Part shown: in pieces, positions 9,511-18,619 of the stretch
How the letters are laid out: each line of letters opens with the position of its first letter
Position numbering within the stretch: position 1 is the first letter of the stretch
Source of the DNA: Clostridium_AQ sp900552125
GTDB lineage: Bacteria; Bacillota_I; Bacilli_A; Erysipelotrichales; Erysipelotrichaceae
Assembly (NCBI GenBank): GCA_037892765.1
Contig: JBBKBW010000005.1
Length of the DNA stretch: 64,000 bases
Direction: 5' to 3' (one strand)
Position numbers and translations under genes: made by a program
Notes under the pieces: model-generated
Told to the model about the DNA's origin: nothing
What the model saw: only the letters and a program-made list of their open reading frames with translations
The model's database searches: none

Positions 9511-10291
9511 ACTCTTCACTCTCTTGTGTCGGTACACCTTTTTCAGCTTCAAAATCTCTACTATACTGAATATCCTTAAATGACCACCGCACTCCAAATG
9601 TCTGATACGTCACTGGATTCTCTGACCAAACTATACGATAAGATGTTTCCGCATATACGCTTCCATCTCTTGTAGACCGTTTAGTATCAATATATTCAAT
9701 CTTACTGGTAGAGACACTAGCATCCGTAATAAAGATACTAGGCACATCAACCGGATTACTTTCATCGTACTGATAACGCAATGTTAAAATAGTTGAATTA
9801 TTCTCTTGTTTTACACTTTGTTCCGTATCTACAACATAATTCACAAAGACAGTCGAAGTTTTTTCGACAGTTTCACCATTTGCTAAATTCAATACTAATT
9901 TTACAGTGTTATTACCGGTTGGATAATGGTATGCATCTTTTGCAATCTGATAAGAACTATAAGAAGATACATTATCTACTAACGTATCGTTCACATACAA
10001 ATAAGTACTGACTACATCAGATTCATGTTCCTCATAAGTCCAAGATACATTGATATAACGTAATGTTTTATTATACTCAGTTTCTAATGAAGTAATCTCT
10101 GCAGTTTTAGGTTCTTCTTTTTCTTCCACAGGATTTTCTGTAATGTTACCATTTTCTATAGGAGTATCTGTATTTGCATTCACAAACATATACAAAGATA
10201 AAGCAATAATAATCAAAACGATAAACGTTAGTAAGAAAATGAAAAAGCCATTCTTTTTCAAATATGTTTTAGCATTCTTCATATATATCAT
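9509..10291 (-). CDS. hypothetical protein with one N-terminal membrane anchor
   Basis: No family recognised. The 260 residues have a short Lys-rich N-terminus (KNAKTYLKKNG), one hydrophobic segment (about residues 15-38) and an acidic Glu/Pro linker near residue 50. A long beta-rich region follows, rich in Tyr, Thr, Ser and Val, with two repeated Ig- or fibronectin-like stretches. By topology the C-terminal region would lie outside the membrane. The ATG at 10291 has no close ribosome binding site; an AGGAGG lies about 25 bases upstream, so the true start or mode of initiation is uncertain (a second ATG is three codons in). It stands alone between metQ and sbcD. Confidence 0.7.
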   Translation of the reverse strand: MIYMKNAKTYLKKNGFFIFLLTFIVLIIIALSLYMFVNANTDTPIENGNITENPVEEKEEPKTAEITSLETEYNKTLRYINVSWTYEEHESDVVSTYLYVNDTLVDNVSSYSSYQIAKDAYHYPTGNNTVKLVLNLANGETVEKTSTVFVNYVVDTEQSVKQENNSTILTLRYQYDESNPVDVPSIFITDASVSTSKIEYIDTKRSTRDGSVYAETSYRIVWSENPVTYQTFGVRWSFKDIQYSRDFEAEKGVPTQESEE

Positions 10292-10467
10292 TACTGAAAA
10301 TTAACTCAGTAACTTCCTCCTTTCTGAATAGATAAAATATTACATTTGATATTATTTAACTTATATATCTTAACCTATTATATATCTCTATATCCTTTAT
10401 TATACTGTTTTATTATTCAGAATACAATCATTAAATTATATACAGATATTCTGACTAAATGAAAAAA

Positions 10468-10500
10468 GGTCATATCTAACATCATGTTAAATATAACCTG
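10468..10500 (-). terminator. terminator of the metNIQ operon
   Basis: On the minus strand, about 14 paired bases (AGGTTATATTTAACAT against a near-perfect complement) are closed by a 3-base loop and followed by a run of six T. It lies 10 bp past the metQ stop. Confidence 0.85.
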
Positions 10501-10510
10501 ATTATTTTTA

Positions 10511-11335
10511 TTAGTTAGCTGGTACTAGAGGAACAACAATACCATCATAGCTTTCTTCGATAAAGTTTTTTACATCTTCCGTATTCAATGCTTCTACTAA
10601 ATCTTTGATTTTCTGATCATCTTTATGTTCAGTCTGTACAGCAATTACATTTGGATATGTTTTTGCAGATTCACTATTAGCATCTTCAGAAACAAGTAAT
10701 TTATCACTGATTTTAGCATTCAATGCATTATTTCCATTTACTATTGCATAATCAACATCATCAATCGCAATTGCACATTGTTCTGCAACTAATTCTGTAA
10801 TTTCAACATCAACATTGTATTTTTCAATATCCTGAACTGTTGCGAATACACCTACTCCTTCTTTTAGAGTAATAATTCCATTATCTTCTAGTAATTTCAA
10901 AGCACGACCACCATTAGTTGTATCATTTGGAATAGAAATAACATCTCCATCTTTTACTTCTAACTTATCATGTTTAGTAGAATAAATTCCTAATGGTTCA
11001 AAATGAACATCTAAAACACTAGTAAGTTTATCGCTTACGCCAGCTTTTTCAGCCCATTCTTCTAAGTAAGGCTGATGCTGGAAAAAGTTCGCATCCAATT
11101 CACCATCAACCAATGCCTGATTTGGTTTATTGTAATCTGTGAATTCTGTTATTTCAACTGTATATCCTTTTTCTTCAAGGATTGGCTGAATGTGACGAAT
11201 GATTTCTGCATGTGGAGTAACACTTGCTCCAATTCTCAATGTTTTATCTTCCGTATCAGAGCCTCCTCCACTTGATCCACAACCTGCTAATAAAGCTACG
11301 GTACATAAACTAACTGCTAATTTTTTTAATTTCAT
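10511..11335 (-). CDS. metQ: methionine ABC transporter substrate-binding lipoprotein
   Basis: Binds methionine outside the membrane and delivers it to MetNI. The N-terminus is a lipoprotein signal with lipobox LLAGC (Cys19), then a Gly/Ser linker. The NlpA/MetQ fold is evident from RIGASVTPHAEIIRH, YNKPNQAL, DANFFQHQPYLE, SIPNDTTNGGRAL and YAIVNGNNAL. The 274 residues are standard. It is the last gene of a metN-metI-metQ operon read from a Met T-box; the 130-bp gap before it carries no obvious terminator. Confidence 0.95.
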   Translation of the reverse strand: MKLKKLAVSLCTVALLAGCGSSGGGSDTEDKTLRIGASVTPHAEIIRHIQPILEEKGYTVEITEFTDYNKPNQALVDGELDANFFQHQPYLEEWAEKAGVSDKLTSVLDVHFEPLGIYSTKHDKLEVKDGDVISIPNDTTNGGRALKLLEDNGIITLKEGVGVFATVQDIEKYNVDVEITELVAEQCAIAIDDVDYAIVNGNNALNAKISDKLLVSEDANSESAKTYPNVIAVQTEHKDDQKIKDLVEALNTEDVKNFIEESYDGIVVPLVPAN

Positions 11336-11465
11336 AATCTTTTCCCTCTTCTTTCTTTTGTCATTTTATTATTTTCTTAACCTATATCTGCTTAACATTT
11401 ATCAGCTACACATTCGGCAGATACGGCAATGCTGTTTTAAATGCAACATGCTGTTCCTCCCATCT

Positions 11466-12146
11466 TTAATGTGTCGTTTTACGAATCAATATATTTCCGA
11501 TTCCCTGAATAATAGATGTGATTAATAGTAAAATAATTACACTTACATAAATAACATCAAATTGGAATCCATTATAGCCATAACGGATACAGAAGTCTCC
11601 AAGACCACCGCCTCCAACAGCTCCTACCATGGCAATATATCCAATCAAGGTGATTAAAGTAATCGTCATAGCACGAATGATTCCAGGTATACTTTCTCTT
11701 AAATACACACGGAATATGATTTCTACAGGAGAACATCCCATTGCCTGACTCGCTTCAATTAACCCCTGATCTACTTCTGATAAAGCACTTTCAATTTGTC
11801 TAGCAACAAAAGGTACAGAACCAACAATTAATGGAAATATAGCACCACGAATACCAATGGATGTTCCAACGATTGCTCTTGTAACCTGTGTAAGTGCAAA
11901 TATTAGAATAATAAATGGAATTGAGCGAAGAAAATCAATAACTTTTCCTAATATAAAATTGACTGTTCGATTTTCAAGAATCGCATCTCTTTTCGTCACT
12001 ACCATAATCACGCCAAATATTGTCCCAAAGAATAATGATACAATACCTACAACTCCTAACATGATAAATGTTTCTATAACGGCTGTCCAGAAGGCAGGCA
12101 ATTTATTCATGATATTTGGAATGATATTATTTAGAAATTCTAGCAT
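11466..12146 (-). CDS. metI: methionine ABC transporter permease
   Basis: Five-helix inner membrane permease of the MetI family (226 residues), forming the channel of the MetNIQ importer. The EAA loop, which docks on the ATPase, reads EASQAMGCSPVEIIFRVYL around residue 140. The family-typical GRSIPF-like segment reads LRSIPFIILIFAL, and VGGGGLGDF is present near the C-terminus. The start at 12146 overlaps metN by 7 bp, which indicates coupling. The substrate is inferred from the family and from the Met-specific leader. Confidence 0.95.
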   Translation of the reverse strand: MLEFLNNIIPNIMNKLPAFWTAVIETFIMLGVVGIVSLFFGTIFGVIMVVTKRDAILENRTVNFILGKVIDFLRSIPFIILIFALTQVTRAIVGTSIGIRGAIFPLIVGSVPFVARQIESALSEVDQGLIEASQAMGCSPVEIIFRVYLRESIPGIIRAMTITLITLIGYIAMVGAVGGGGLGDFCIRYGYNGFQFDVIYVSVIILLLITSIIQGIGNILIRKTTH

Positions 12147-13174
12147 GATTTCAACACCTCCACTCCAACATCATGCTGCTTCAAATACTCCATGGCTTGT
12201 TGTATATGATTCTCTTCTCCACTGAAAATAACGATTAGATCTCCTAATGGTGTATCTTTGATTACTTCTACATTACCGAAGATAATATTAGTATCCACAT
12301 TGAATTTTCTAGATACTTCAGATATTAGCGCCTTGCTGGTACTAACCGAATCATAATTCAGTTTTACCATGTATTGCCCTTCTTTTAACTGCGTAATACT
12401 TGCATTACTCTCTAACATATCATCAATGCGAGATAAATTGCTTGTTGAAGCTACAAAGTTTTTCGTTACTTCAGCCTGTGGTCTAGCAAAGATATCAATG
12501 ATACTTCCCTCTTCTACCACATGACCAAGTTCCATAACTGCTACTCGATCACAGATTTCTTTAATTACTGCCATCTCATGAGTAATCAACACAATTGTAA
12601 TACCTAATTCTTCATTTACCTTTTTTAGTAAGCGTAAGATACTTTTGGTTGTCTGCGGATCTAAAGCACTTGTTGCTTCATCGCACAATAATACATTTGG
12701 ATCATTAGCTAATGCTCTCGCAATCGCTACACGCTGTTTCTGTCCTCCGCTTAGCTGAGATGGATAAGCATTGATTTTATCGCTTAAATCTACTAGCTCT
12801 AATAAACGTTTAATTTTTTTATCTATTTCTTCTTTAGAAAGTGAGCTTCCCTTTAAAGGAAAAGCAATATTCTGATAAACTGTACGACTACGCATTAAGT
12901 TAAAATGCTGGAAGATCATTCCAATACGTTTACGCATCTCACGAAGCTCTTTATCTTTTAGTTTTGTTAAATCCTTATCATTCACTATTACAGAACCTTT
13001 TGTTGGTCTTTCCAGTAAATTGATCAATCGTACTAACGTAGACTTACCAGCTCCACTAAACCCTATAATTCCATAGATCTCTTTATCATGAATTGTCAGG
13101 CTGACATCTTCTACCGCATGAACATTTCCTGCTGCTGAATCAAATGTTTTACTTACCTGTTCCAGTCTGATCAT
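12140..13174 (-). CDS. metN: methionine ABC transporter ATP-binding protein
   Basis: ATPase of the MetNIQ importer (344 residues). Walker A GFSGAGKST, Q-loop, signature LSGGQKQRVAIARAL, Walker B VLLCDEATSALDP and switch His (ITHEM) are in order. The C-terminal 95 residues form the NIL/ACT-like domain that senses internal methionine and inhibits transport in this family. The ATG at 13174 has AGGAGG upstream. It is the first gene after the Met T-box, so uptake would be induced when tRNA-Met is uncharged and further tuned by the NIL domain. Confidence 0.96.
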   Translation of the reverse strand: MIRLEQVSKTFDSAAGNVHAVEDVSLTIHDKEIYGIIGFSGAGKSTLVRLINLLERPTKGSVIVNDKDLTKLKDKELREMRKRIGMIFQHFNLMRSRTVYQNIAFPLKGSSLSKEEIDKKIKRLLELVDLSDKINAYPSQLSGGQKQRVAIARALANDPNVLLCDEATSALDPQTTKSILRLLKKVNEELGITIVLITHEMAVIKEICDRVAVMELGHVVEEGSIIDIFARPQAEVTKNFVASTSNLSRIDDMLESNASITQLKEGQYMVKLNYDSVSTSKALISEVSRKFNVDTNIIFGNVEVIKDTPLGDLIVIFSGEENHIQQAMEYLKQHDVGVEVLKSC

Positions 13175-13196
13175 GTTTCTACCTCCTAATAAACAA

Positions 13197-13472
13197 AAAA
13201 GCCTTCATCCCATAGGACGAAAGCTGTATTTCGTGTTACCACCTAATTTTATTTCCACCTCACGATGGAAACCTCTTCAAGTACGTTCTATCTATAAAAA
13301 TAGAATTATACTCTATCGCTGTAACGAGCGAACACGTTGCAGCCTACCCTGTTCGACTGCACGACTCCAAGACCATTTTCAACAGTTCCTCTTTATTTCC
13401 TTGCACCAAACGGAAACTCTCTATAAAAGCATAGCTGTCTACTCTTCTTTTCTACGTCTTTTGTTATCTGTT
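13197..13472 (-). ncRNA. T-box leader, Met (AUG) specifier
   Basis: Read on the minus strand, the leader has a Stem I with an AGAGAGTTTCCG...GGTGCAAGG element. The specifier AUG lies at 13376-13374, five bases before GGAG. The conserved T-box AGGTGGTAACACG (13244-13232) is followed by a terminator with a 10-bp stem (13224-13215 with 13210-13201) and a T run. Uncharged tRNA-Met would pair with the T-box and prevent termination, turning on metNIQ. The specifier spacing is the same as in the other two T-boxes in this window, which supports the reading. Confidence 0.92.
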
Positions 13473-13476
13473 CCTT

Positions 13477-13505
13477 ATGTTACTTTATTTTTCCTAAATC
13501 GTCAA
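13477..13505 (-). promoter_or_regulatory. promoter of the Met T-box / metNIQ operon
   Basis: -35 TTGACG (13505-13500) and -10 TAACAT (13482-13477) with a 17-base spacer, directly upstream of the T-box leader. Confidence 0.75.
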
Positions 13506-13561
13506 GTCTTTTTTCATATTTTTATAAATGATTTTCATGAAAATTTTTCAAATTCATTCTT

Positions 13562-14026
13562 TTAGCCTATCTTATACTTTAATTTATATGTTTTACCTTC
13601 ACTCTCATCATCAAAATATTCTGTATAGCTTAACATAATTTTCTTAGTATTAGAAGGAATAATAAAAATCAGATTGCCATGGATTTCCTCCTGCGGCTTT
13701 AATGCATATTCATCAGGAAGCTGATGTAAAACACCAAAGTTATTTTCAGGTTCAAACGGTCCATCCTGATCAAAGGTAATCATAAAATCATCGTTATACA
13801 TATTTAAAATTTCATTCGTAATATTCTTCACTGTTACATGCAACATAATAAATCTTGCTTCATCATCTACTAAAAAATCTTTTAATTCTTTCCCGCATAA
13901 CTCAATACGATGCAGTTTACATGTAAAGAAAATAGTTTGAAATTCATTGATCATAGCCTGATTAGGACGATAATCTGAAGTCAGTACAATATTATGCTTC
14001 TTAAGTTCTCGCTGAATGATTTCCAT
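13562..14026 (-). CDS. hypothetical protein, DUF4352-like beta fold
   Basis: Protein of about 154 residues with no signal peptide or membrane segment. The middle part (FIMLHVTVKNITNEILNMY, then a mostly beta pattern ending SYTEYFDDES) resembles the immunoglobulin-like DUF4352/telokin-type domain, which is normally secreted; here no export signal is seen. The assignment is weak. ATG at 14026 is preferred over the in-frame GTG at 14035, since GAGGTG lies six bases before it. That ribosome binding site is buried in a 20-bp hairpin (14028-14070), so translation may be conditional. Confidence 0.75.
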   Translation of the reverse strand: MEIIQRELKKHNIVLTSDYRPNQAMINEFQTIFFTCKLHRIELCGKELKDFLVDDEARFIMLHVTVKNITNEILNMYNDDFMITFDQDGPFEPENNFGVLHQLPDEYALKPQEEIHGNLIFIIPSNTKKIMLSYTEYFDDESEGKTYKLKYKIG

Positions 14027-14027
14027 T

Positions 14028-14070
14028 ATTTTCACCTCTTTACCATACTATATGATAAAGAGGTGAAAAT
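14028..14070. repeat. 20-bp near-perfect hairpin over a ribosome binding site
   Basis: Two 20-base arms separated by only CTA pair completely, with a single G-U type mismatch. On the minus-strand transcript the 3' arm contains the GAGGTG ribosome binding site of the next gene and ends two bases before its ATG. It follows the stop of the amidohydrolase-like gene by 13 bp and lacks a T run, so it is not a classic terminator. Confidence 0.85.
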
Positions 14071-14083
14071 TTGTCGAAATTTA

Positions 14084-14809
14084 TCATGAAATAAGTATAT
14101 TTGGAAAAATACGGATTCCTTTTTTTATCACTTGACTAACATAATCATTTCCTAAAATAGAGAAGACACTATCTAAATCACTACATCCGAATAAAACTAG
14201 ATCAGCTTGTCCATGAACACGAATACTCCCTATATCTTTGCGCCTTAATTCTTTAGCCGGCCATATGGTAAGTGCTTTTAATAATGTAAATGAATCACAT
14301 TTTTGCTGAAGAAATAAAAGTTGTGCTGCCATCAATTGTGTCTGCATACCATATTTAGATGCTCCACTAATGCAGAATGGAGCATTTATATCTGTACAAT
14401 CTATAAACGGATATACTATTACAGATTGGTTTTCTTTATTTCTGACACATTCAAAATGTATCTGATTATTTAAAATGTCACAGAATTCATCACATTGAAG
14501 AGTAAGACTTCCATGTTTCATCTGTTTCATACAAACTTCCATCTGAAGTCGAAAGGCATCTCGTATACAAGATTCAGGAAGTTTCATATCTGCTTCAATA
14601 AAGCCCGGTAAACAAATATGTCCGCTTCCATCAATTATTCTTGTATCAGATTCTACATATTTATGATAATCATTGGTATCTATTGCCATTATCTTATCAT
14701 GATGAATCGCAATATAAGCATTAGATAATATCTCATATTCTCCCTGCTTTTTTCGCATTGTATAAATTTTATCAATATTTTTAATTAATAAAGTCGCATA
14801 TTTTTTCAA
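14084..14809 (-). CDS. amidohydrolase-like protein lacking the metal site (HutI relative, internally deleted)
   Basis: Both ends resemble imidazolonepropionase and related amidohydrolases. The N-terminus has LLIKNIDKIYTM, then IIDGSGHICLPGFIEAD, where the normal enzyme has PGFVDxHTH. The C-terminus has LLKALTIWPAKELRR, IGSIRVHGQADLVLF and a final VIKKGIRIF strand. The HxH pair is absent and so are the later metal ligands; at 241 residues it is about 160 shorter than the family. The reading frame is intact, so it is either a non-catalytic descendant or a decaying gene. The start is TTG at 14809 with GGGAGG eight bases upstream. Confidence 0.65.
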   Translation of the reverse strand: MKKYATLLIKNIDKIYTMRKKQGEYEILSNAYIAIHHDKIMAIDTNDYHKYVESDTRIIDGSGHICLPGFIEADMKLPESCIRDAFRLQMEVCMKQMKHGSLTLQCDEFCDILNNQIHFECVRNKENQSVIVYPFIDCTDINAPFCISGASKYGMQTQLMAAQLLFLQQKCDSFTLLKALTIWPAKELRRKDIGSIRVHGQADLVLFGCSDLDSVFSILGNDYVSQVIKKGIRIFPNILIS

Positions 14810-14896
14810 AAGAAAGCCCTCCCCAAGCTAATCTATTATACGCTATAAGCATATCATTTGTAAAAGAAATTATGCTATAATGATTTTGGTGATAGT

Positions 14897-15700
14897 ATGT
14901 TCGAATGGATAAAACATTTTCGTAAAAAAGATACTTTAGAAAAAGAAGAAGAAGCTTTAAAGCCTATCATTATCACAATTCATGGCTACGGTCGAAGACG
15001 CAAACATGAATTCGATAATTTTGCTGCATGGGGAAAACAAGATGGTTTTGAAATCATTCAATTCGATATGTATGATTTGTTCGATGAAAATGACCATCAT
15101 TGGCTCACCTGGGTATCACGAGCCAAAGAAGTTGTGGATTCCTATAAAGATAGCGGAAGAGATATTTATTTAGCAGGGTTTTCTATGGGTGGTGTTATTG
15201 CCTCATATTTAGCCTGTGTATGCCCAGTAAAACGTTTATTACTAATAGCACCTGCTTTCTCATATGTAAATGTAGACACCATTACCGGTGTAATTTCAAA
15301 ATCTGCTTCCAGCTTAATGGGCAATGAGAAAAAGGAAGAAATACAACTGCCTCGCTCATTTTATAACGCCTTTACAGAGGTCATTAAAAATCTAAAGAAA
15401 TATATAGAAAAAGTAAATTGTCCTGTATATATTTTACATGGCGACCAGGATGAAGTCATATCAATCAAGAGTTCTCTATGGGCTTATCAGAAAATACCTC
15501 ATGATCGTAAAAGTCTTGTTGTTATACATGAAGGACATCATCGTTTATTGATGGATGAACAAATCAGCTGGACTGTATATCAGAATATGAAGTTATTTTT
15601 TCAAGGCGATATTCTTCCAGATCATAACGTGACTATGCAGGAAGACATTATGCCCTCTTTACTTAAAGAGAAAAAAAGAAGAGAAACCATACCTCAATAG
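14897..15700 (+). CDS. alpha/beta hydrolase (esterase/lipase-like)
   Basis: Single-domain serine hydrolase of 267 residues. The oxyanion region ITIHGYG lies near residue 28, the nucleophile elbow GFSMGG near residue 94, the acid in HGDQDEVIS near residue 195 and the catalytic His in EGHHRLL near residue 218. This gives a full catalytic triad. An Asp/Glu/His-rich segment (MYDLFDENDHHW) follows the first strand. There is no signal peptide, so it is cytosolic; the substrate is unknown. It is the only plus-strand gene in the first 21 kb and ends against a shared terminator. Confidence 0.85.
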   Translation: MFEWIKHFRKKDTLEKEEEALKPIIITIHGYGRRRKHEFDNFAAWGKQDGFEIIQFDMYDLFDENDHHWLTWVSRAKEVVDSYKDSGRDIYLAGFSMGGVIASYLACVCPVKRLLLIAPAFSYVNVDTITGVISKSASSLMGNEKKEEIQLPRSFYNAFTEVIKNLKKYIEKVNCPVYILHGDQDEVISIKSSLWAYQKIPHDRKSLVVIHEGHHRLLMDEQISWTVYQNMKLFFQGDILPDHNVTMQEDIMPSLLKEKKRRETIPQ

Positions 15701-15713
15701 GAATAATTAAAAA

Positions 15714-15750
15714 AAGGTCAAAAGTAAATTCTGCTTCTGACCTTATTTTT
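15714..15750. terminator. bidirectional terminator between convergent genes
   Basis: Outer stem AAGGTCA/TGACCTT (15714-15720 and 15738-15744) continues inward with further pairs; A run on the left and T run on the right. It serves the hydrolase (plus) and the YjdF-like gene (minus), whose stop codon overlaps it. Confidence 0.85.
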
Positions 15751-16417
15751 CGCTTTCTTCCACAATATTACGCTGATAAAATTTTTCATATACAGAGATA
15801 AAGAAATTTCCTTTCCCCGTCTTATAATATCGAACTATTAGCAATGTCAATATAATTCCAGCAAAGGCTGCACAAAGCATATCGGTCATGGAATCATGAA
15901 CACCTTGTGTATAGTGGTTAATACAATCATTATTGAAAAATATCAGCATTCCATACTCATAAAATTCCCAAAGCTCTGCTACCGCTAGATTTACCGCATT
16001 GATAAAAATAAGAAAAATCGTATATTCTCTTTTATCTTTAAATGTATTGCTTTTCTTAATATAAAAATACAATATTACAGCTAAGGTAGTCGCAAACCAG
16101 CCACTGCTGAAATGAAGTACTTTATCAAAGCCAAAATAAGAATACCAGTGATAACTGCTTCCTAGTAAAGACGCAAAATATGTAAAAATTGTTGATACGA
16201 TATAAATCTCATAGACTGGCTTTAAATGAAATATTTTAAAGGCTACAGGTACGATCAGTGGCGTAATCATCGCAACAAGTCCCATACCAAAGGATTCCCA
16301 ATCTTGAATACTAAAGTTATGATAGAGTGCATAAACCAATGTAATGACATAGATTACAATACATATGCGAAGAAAGTTTTTTAGAAATGTTTCTTTCCGC
16401 ATTTGTTTATCCGACAT
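15743..16417 (-). CDS. YjdF-like (DUF2238) membrane protein
   Basis: About 224 residues with six or so hydrophobic segments. The conserved half of the DUF2238/YjdF family is visible: FDKVLHFSSGW, then AVAELWEFYEYG and a YTQGVHDSMTDML segment, with acidic and His residues in the membrane region. Function unknown in the family. ATG at 16417 with AAGGTG six bases before is preferred to a GTG three codons earlier. It overlaps the 3' end of pncB by 11 bp, so it is translated from the pncA-pncB transcript; a role near NAD metabolism would be speculation. Confidence 0.82.
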   Translation of the reverse strand: MSDKQMRKETFLKNFLRICIVIYVITLVYALYHNFSIQDWESFGMGLVAMITPLIVPVAFKIFHLKPVYEIYIVSTIFTYFASLLGSSYHWYSYFGFDKVLHFSSGWFATTLAVILYFYIKKSNTFKDKREYTIFLIFINAVNLAVAELWEFYEYGMLIFFNNDCINHYTQGVHDSMTDMLCAAFAGIILTLLIVRYYKTGKGNFFISVYEKFYQRNIVEESEK

Positions 16418-17888
16418 GTTTAACACCTTCCAACATAGCTAATTTTAATTCCAGCAGTTTTTTACTTAAATCTACGAAATAAGTCTGCGGATATTCAAAA
16501 CGAAGGATTTCATCCCATAGTTTTGAAAACTCTTCTTCACTATAGGCTCTGATTTCTTTTAAATCCGGCACATTGTATACAAGCTCTCCTTTTAGGAAAA
16601 TTGGTTCTAATAACGGTCTGATTTCATAGCTTCCACCTGGAATTGTCTTGTTTTTCCAGCTATTCATATGATGATAGATTGTCACATCCTTATTAGGATC
16701 TATTACTTCATCATGTAGAGTCATTAAATCCCCAACAGCTTTACCGCTAGTTTTATCATATATACGATATAAATCTTTATATCCTGGATTTGTTACCTTT
16801 TCAACATTTTCGCTTACCTTAATTTTAGGAATAACTTCATCACCATCAATGATAGCACTCATCTTATAGACACCGCCAAAAACTGGAGCGGATTTACTGC
16901 ATACTAGATTTTCGCCTACTCCCATACTATCAATTTTAGCACCTTGTCCAATCAAGGATTGAATTAGATATTCATCTAGTGAATTTGATATGACAATATT
17001 ACAATCCTGCATATCTGCTTCATCTAATGCTTTACGTATTTCTTTAGATAAATATGCCATATCTCCACTATCAATACGCACACCCTGCAAGCGATATCCA
17101 TTAGGTTCTAAGTATTCTTTCGCAACACGGATAGCATTTACTAAACCGCTCTTCAATGTATTATAAGTATCCAATAAAACTGTACAGCTATCTGGATAAG
17201 TTTTCGCATATGCTAAAAATGCCTCATATTCACTATCAAAAGACTGTACAAAAGAATGAGCCATCGTACCTAATACAGGAATACCGAATTTTTTTCCTGC
17301 ATATGTTGTTGCGGTTCCACTTACACCGCCAATATAAGCAGCTCTTGCGCCATAATTGGCAGAATCAAAGTTATGAGCACGGCGCGCTCCAAACTCCATA
17401 ATAGCCCTTCCCTGTGCTGCCTGTACAATACGTTTTGCCTTAGTCGCAATCAGTGTCTGATGATTTACACACAACAGCATTGCAGTCTCTAATAACTGAG
17501 CCTCAATAATATTCGCTTTTACACGAATTAACGGCTCATATGGAAATACAGGTGTTCCTTCCTTTATCGCATAAATATCTCCGGTAAAGATGAAGTGGCG
17601 CAGATAATCTAGGAATTCATCACTAAAGTGATTCAATGAACGTAAATACTCAATATCACTGTCTTCAAAATGAAGATTCTGGATATAGCCAATTATCTCT
17701 TCTAAACCTGCAAATACAGCATATCCTCCACTATCAGGATTTCTTCGATAAAATAAATCAAATACGACTATACGATCTTTATGATCTGAATTAAAGTAAC
17801 ATTGACTCATCGTAAGTTCATAAAAATCCATTACAAGACTCAGATTTCTTTCATCTCGAAAATCAAATTTATAATCTAGTCCTTGCAT
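16407..17888 (-). CDS. pncB: nicotinate phosphoribosyltransferase
   Basis: Makes nicotinate mononucleotide from nicotinate and PRPP with ATP, the entry step of the Preiss-Handler NAD salvage route. The 493 residues match the long Gram-positive type. Conserved parts: MDFYELTMSQCYF near the N-terminus, FGARRAHNFDSANYGARAA around the active site, GTMAHSFVQSF and RIDSGDMAYLS (phosphate binding). Its ATG overlaps the nicotinamidase gene by 13 bp, so nicotinamide deamidation and nicotinate capture are produced together. Confidence 0.96.
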   Translation of the reverse strand: MQGLDYKFDFRDERNLSLVMDFYELTMSQCYFNSDHKDRIVVFDLFYRRNPDSGGYAVFAGLEEIIGYIQNLHFEDSDIEYLRSLNHFSDEFLDYLRHFIFTGDIYAIKEGTPVFPYEPLIRVKANIIEAQLLETAMLLCVNHQTLIATKAKRIVQAAQGRAIMEFGARRAHNFDSANYGARAAYIGGVSGTATTYAGKKFGIPVLGTMAHSFVQSFDSEYEAFLAYAKTYPDSCTVLLDTYNTLKSGLVNAIRVAKEYLEPNGYRLQGVRIDSGDMAYLSKEIRKALDEADMQDCNIVISNSLDEYLIQSLIGQGAKIDSMGVGENLVCSKSAPVFGGVYKMSAIIDGDEVIPKIKVSENVEKVTNPGYKDLYRIYDKTSGKAVGDLMTLHDEVIDPNKDVTIYHHMNSWKNKTIPGGSYEIRPLLEPIFLKGELVYNVPDLKEIRAYSEEEFSKLWDEILRFEYPQTYFVDLSKKLLELKLAMLEGVKHVG

Positions 17889-18517
17889 GCTGTTTCCTCT
17901 CTTTCTAATTCTGATACTACATGAATGCCGTTAGCCTGCATATTTCGAATACTAAATTCATTACAGCTTTCTGCATCATGAATATCATCTATATGATACG
18001 TATCTACACAATTTATCGGAATAATGATACGATGCTGATCCTTATTATGTTCATTCAGCCAGGCATTTAAGCACAAGGCAAATTGCATAACACATATATC
18101 GGTACAACATCCAGTAATAACAATATCTGCATATTGATCAATTCTTTCCTGCAGAAAATTCTGAAAATCTGGACATGTGAAAGTATTCGTTGAATTTTTA
18201 CGCATTAATTCCTGTACATGTGGCTTTAACTCATCAATAATCTCACTTTCACTTGTACCTATAACACAATGTGATGGGTAAGATATGAACTCTCTAGTTT
18301 TAGGAGGGTGTGAATCCGCAATAAAAATAACTCTATGCTGTGCATCCTGAATCAGATGCAGAATATTGGGAGTAATATCATTAATTGCTTCATCATGCAA
18401 AGCTCCCTCATGAACAAATCCATTGACCATATCCACAACAAATACAATTGGATTATGTAATTCTTCAATAGATAGAGGGTTATATGCCTGTAAAAACTGC
18501 TCACTTACTCTTGCCAT
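17876..18517 (-). CDS. pncA: nicotinamidase-like cysteine hydrolase (isochorismatase family)
   Basis: Isochorismatase-fold hydrolase of 213 residues. The catalytic Asp is in VFVVDMVNGF (near residue 26), the Lys/metal region in FIADSHPP, and the nucleophile Cys in ITGCCTDICVMQ near residue 143. Together with the directly following pncB, this makes nicotinamidase (nicotinamide to nicotinate plus ammonia) the best call. ATG at 18517 has AAGGAG eight bases upstream; a longer reading from a GTG would run through that ribosome binding site and is rejected. Confidence 0.88.
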   Translation of the reverse strand: MARVSEQFLQAYNPLSIEELHNPIVFVVDMVNGFVHEGALHDEAINDITPNILHLIQDAQHRVIFIADSHPPKTREFISYPSHCVIGTSESEIIDELKPHVQELMRKNSTNTFTCPDFQNFLQERIDQYADIVITGCCTDICVMQFALCLNAWLNEHNKDQHRIIIPINCVDTYHIDDIHDAESCNEFSIRNMQANGIHVVSELEREETACKD

Positions 18518-18619
18518 AAAAAGAACTCCTTTTTTAAATTTATACACAAGTAATATTATAGCTTTTTTTTCTTTGATTTTCTAGTTTGAATATCGATTTC
18601 ATCAATAGAATGGACAAAA

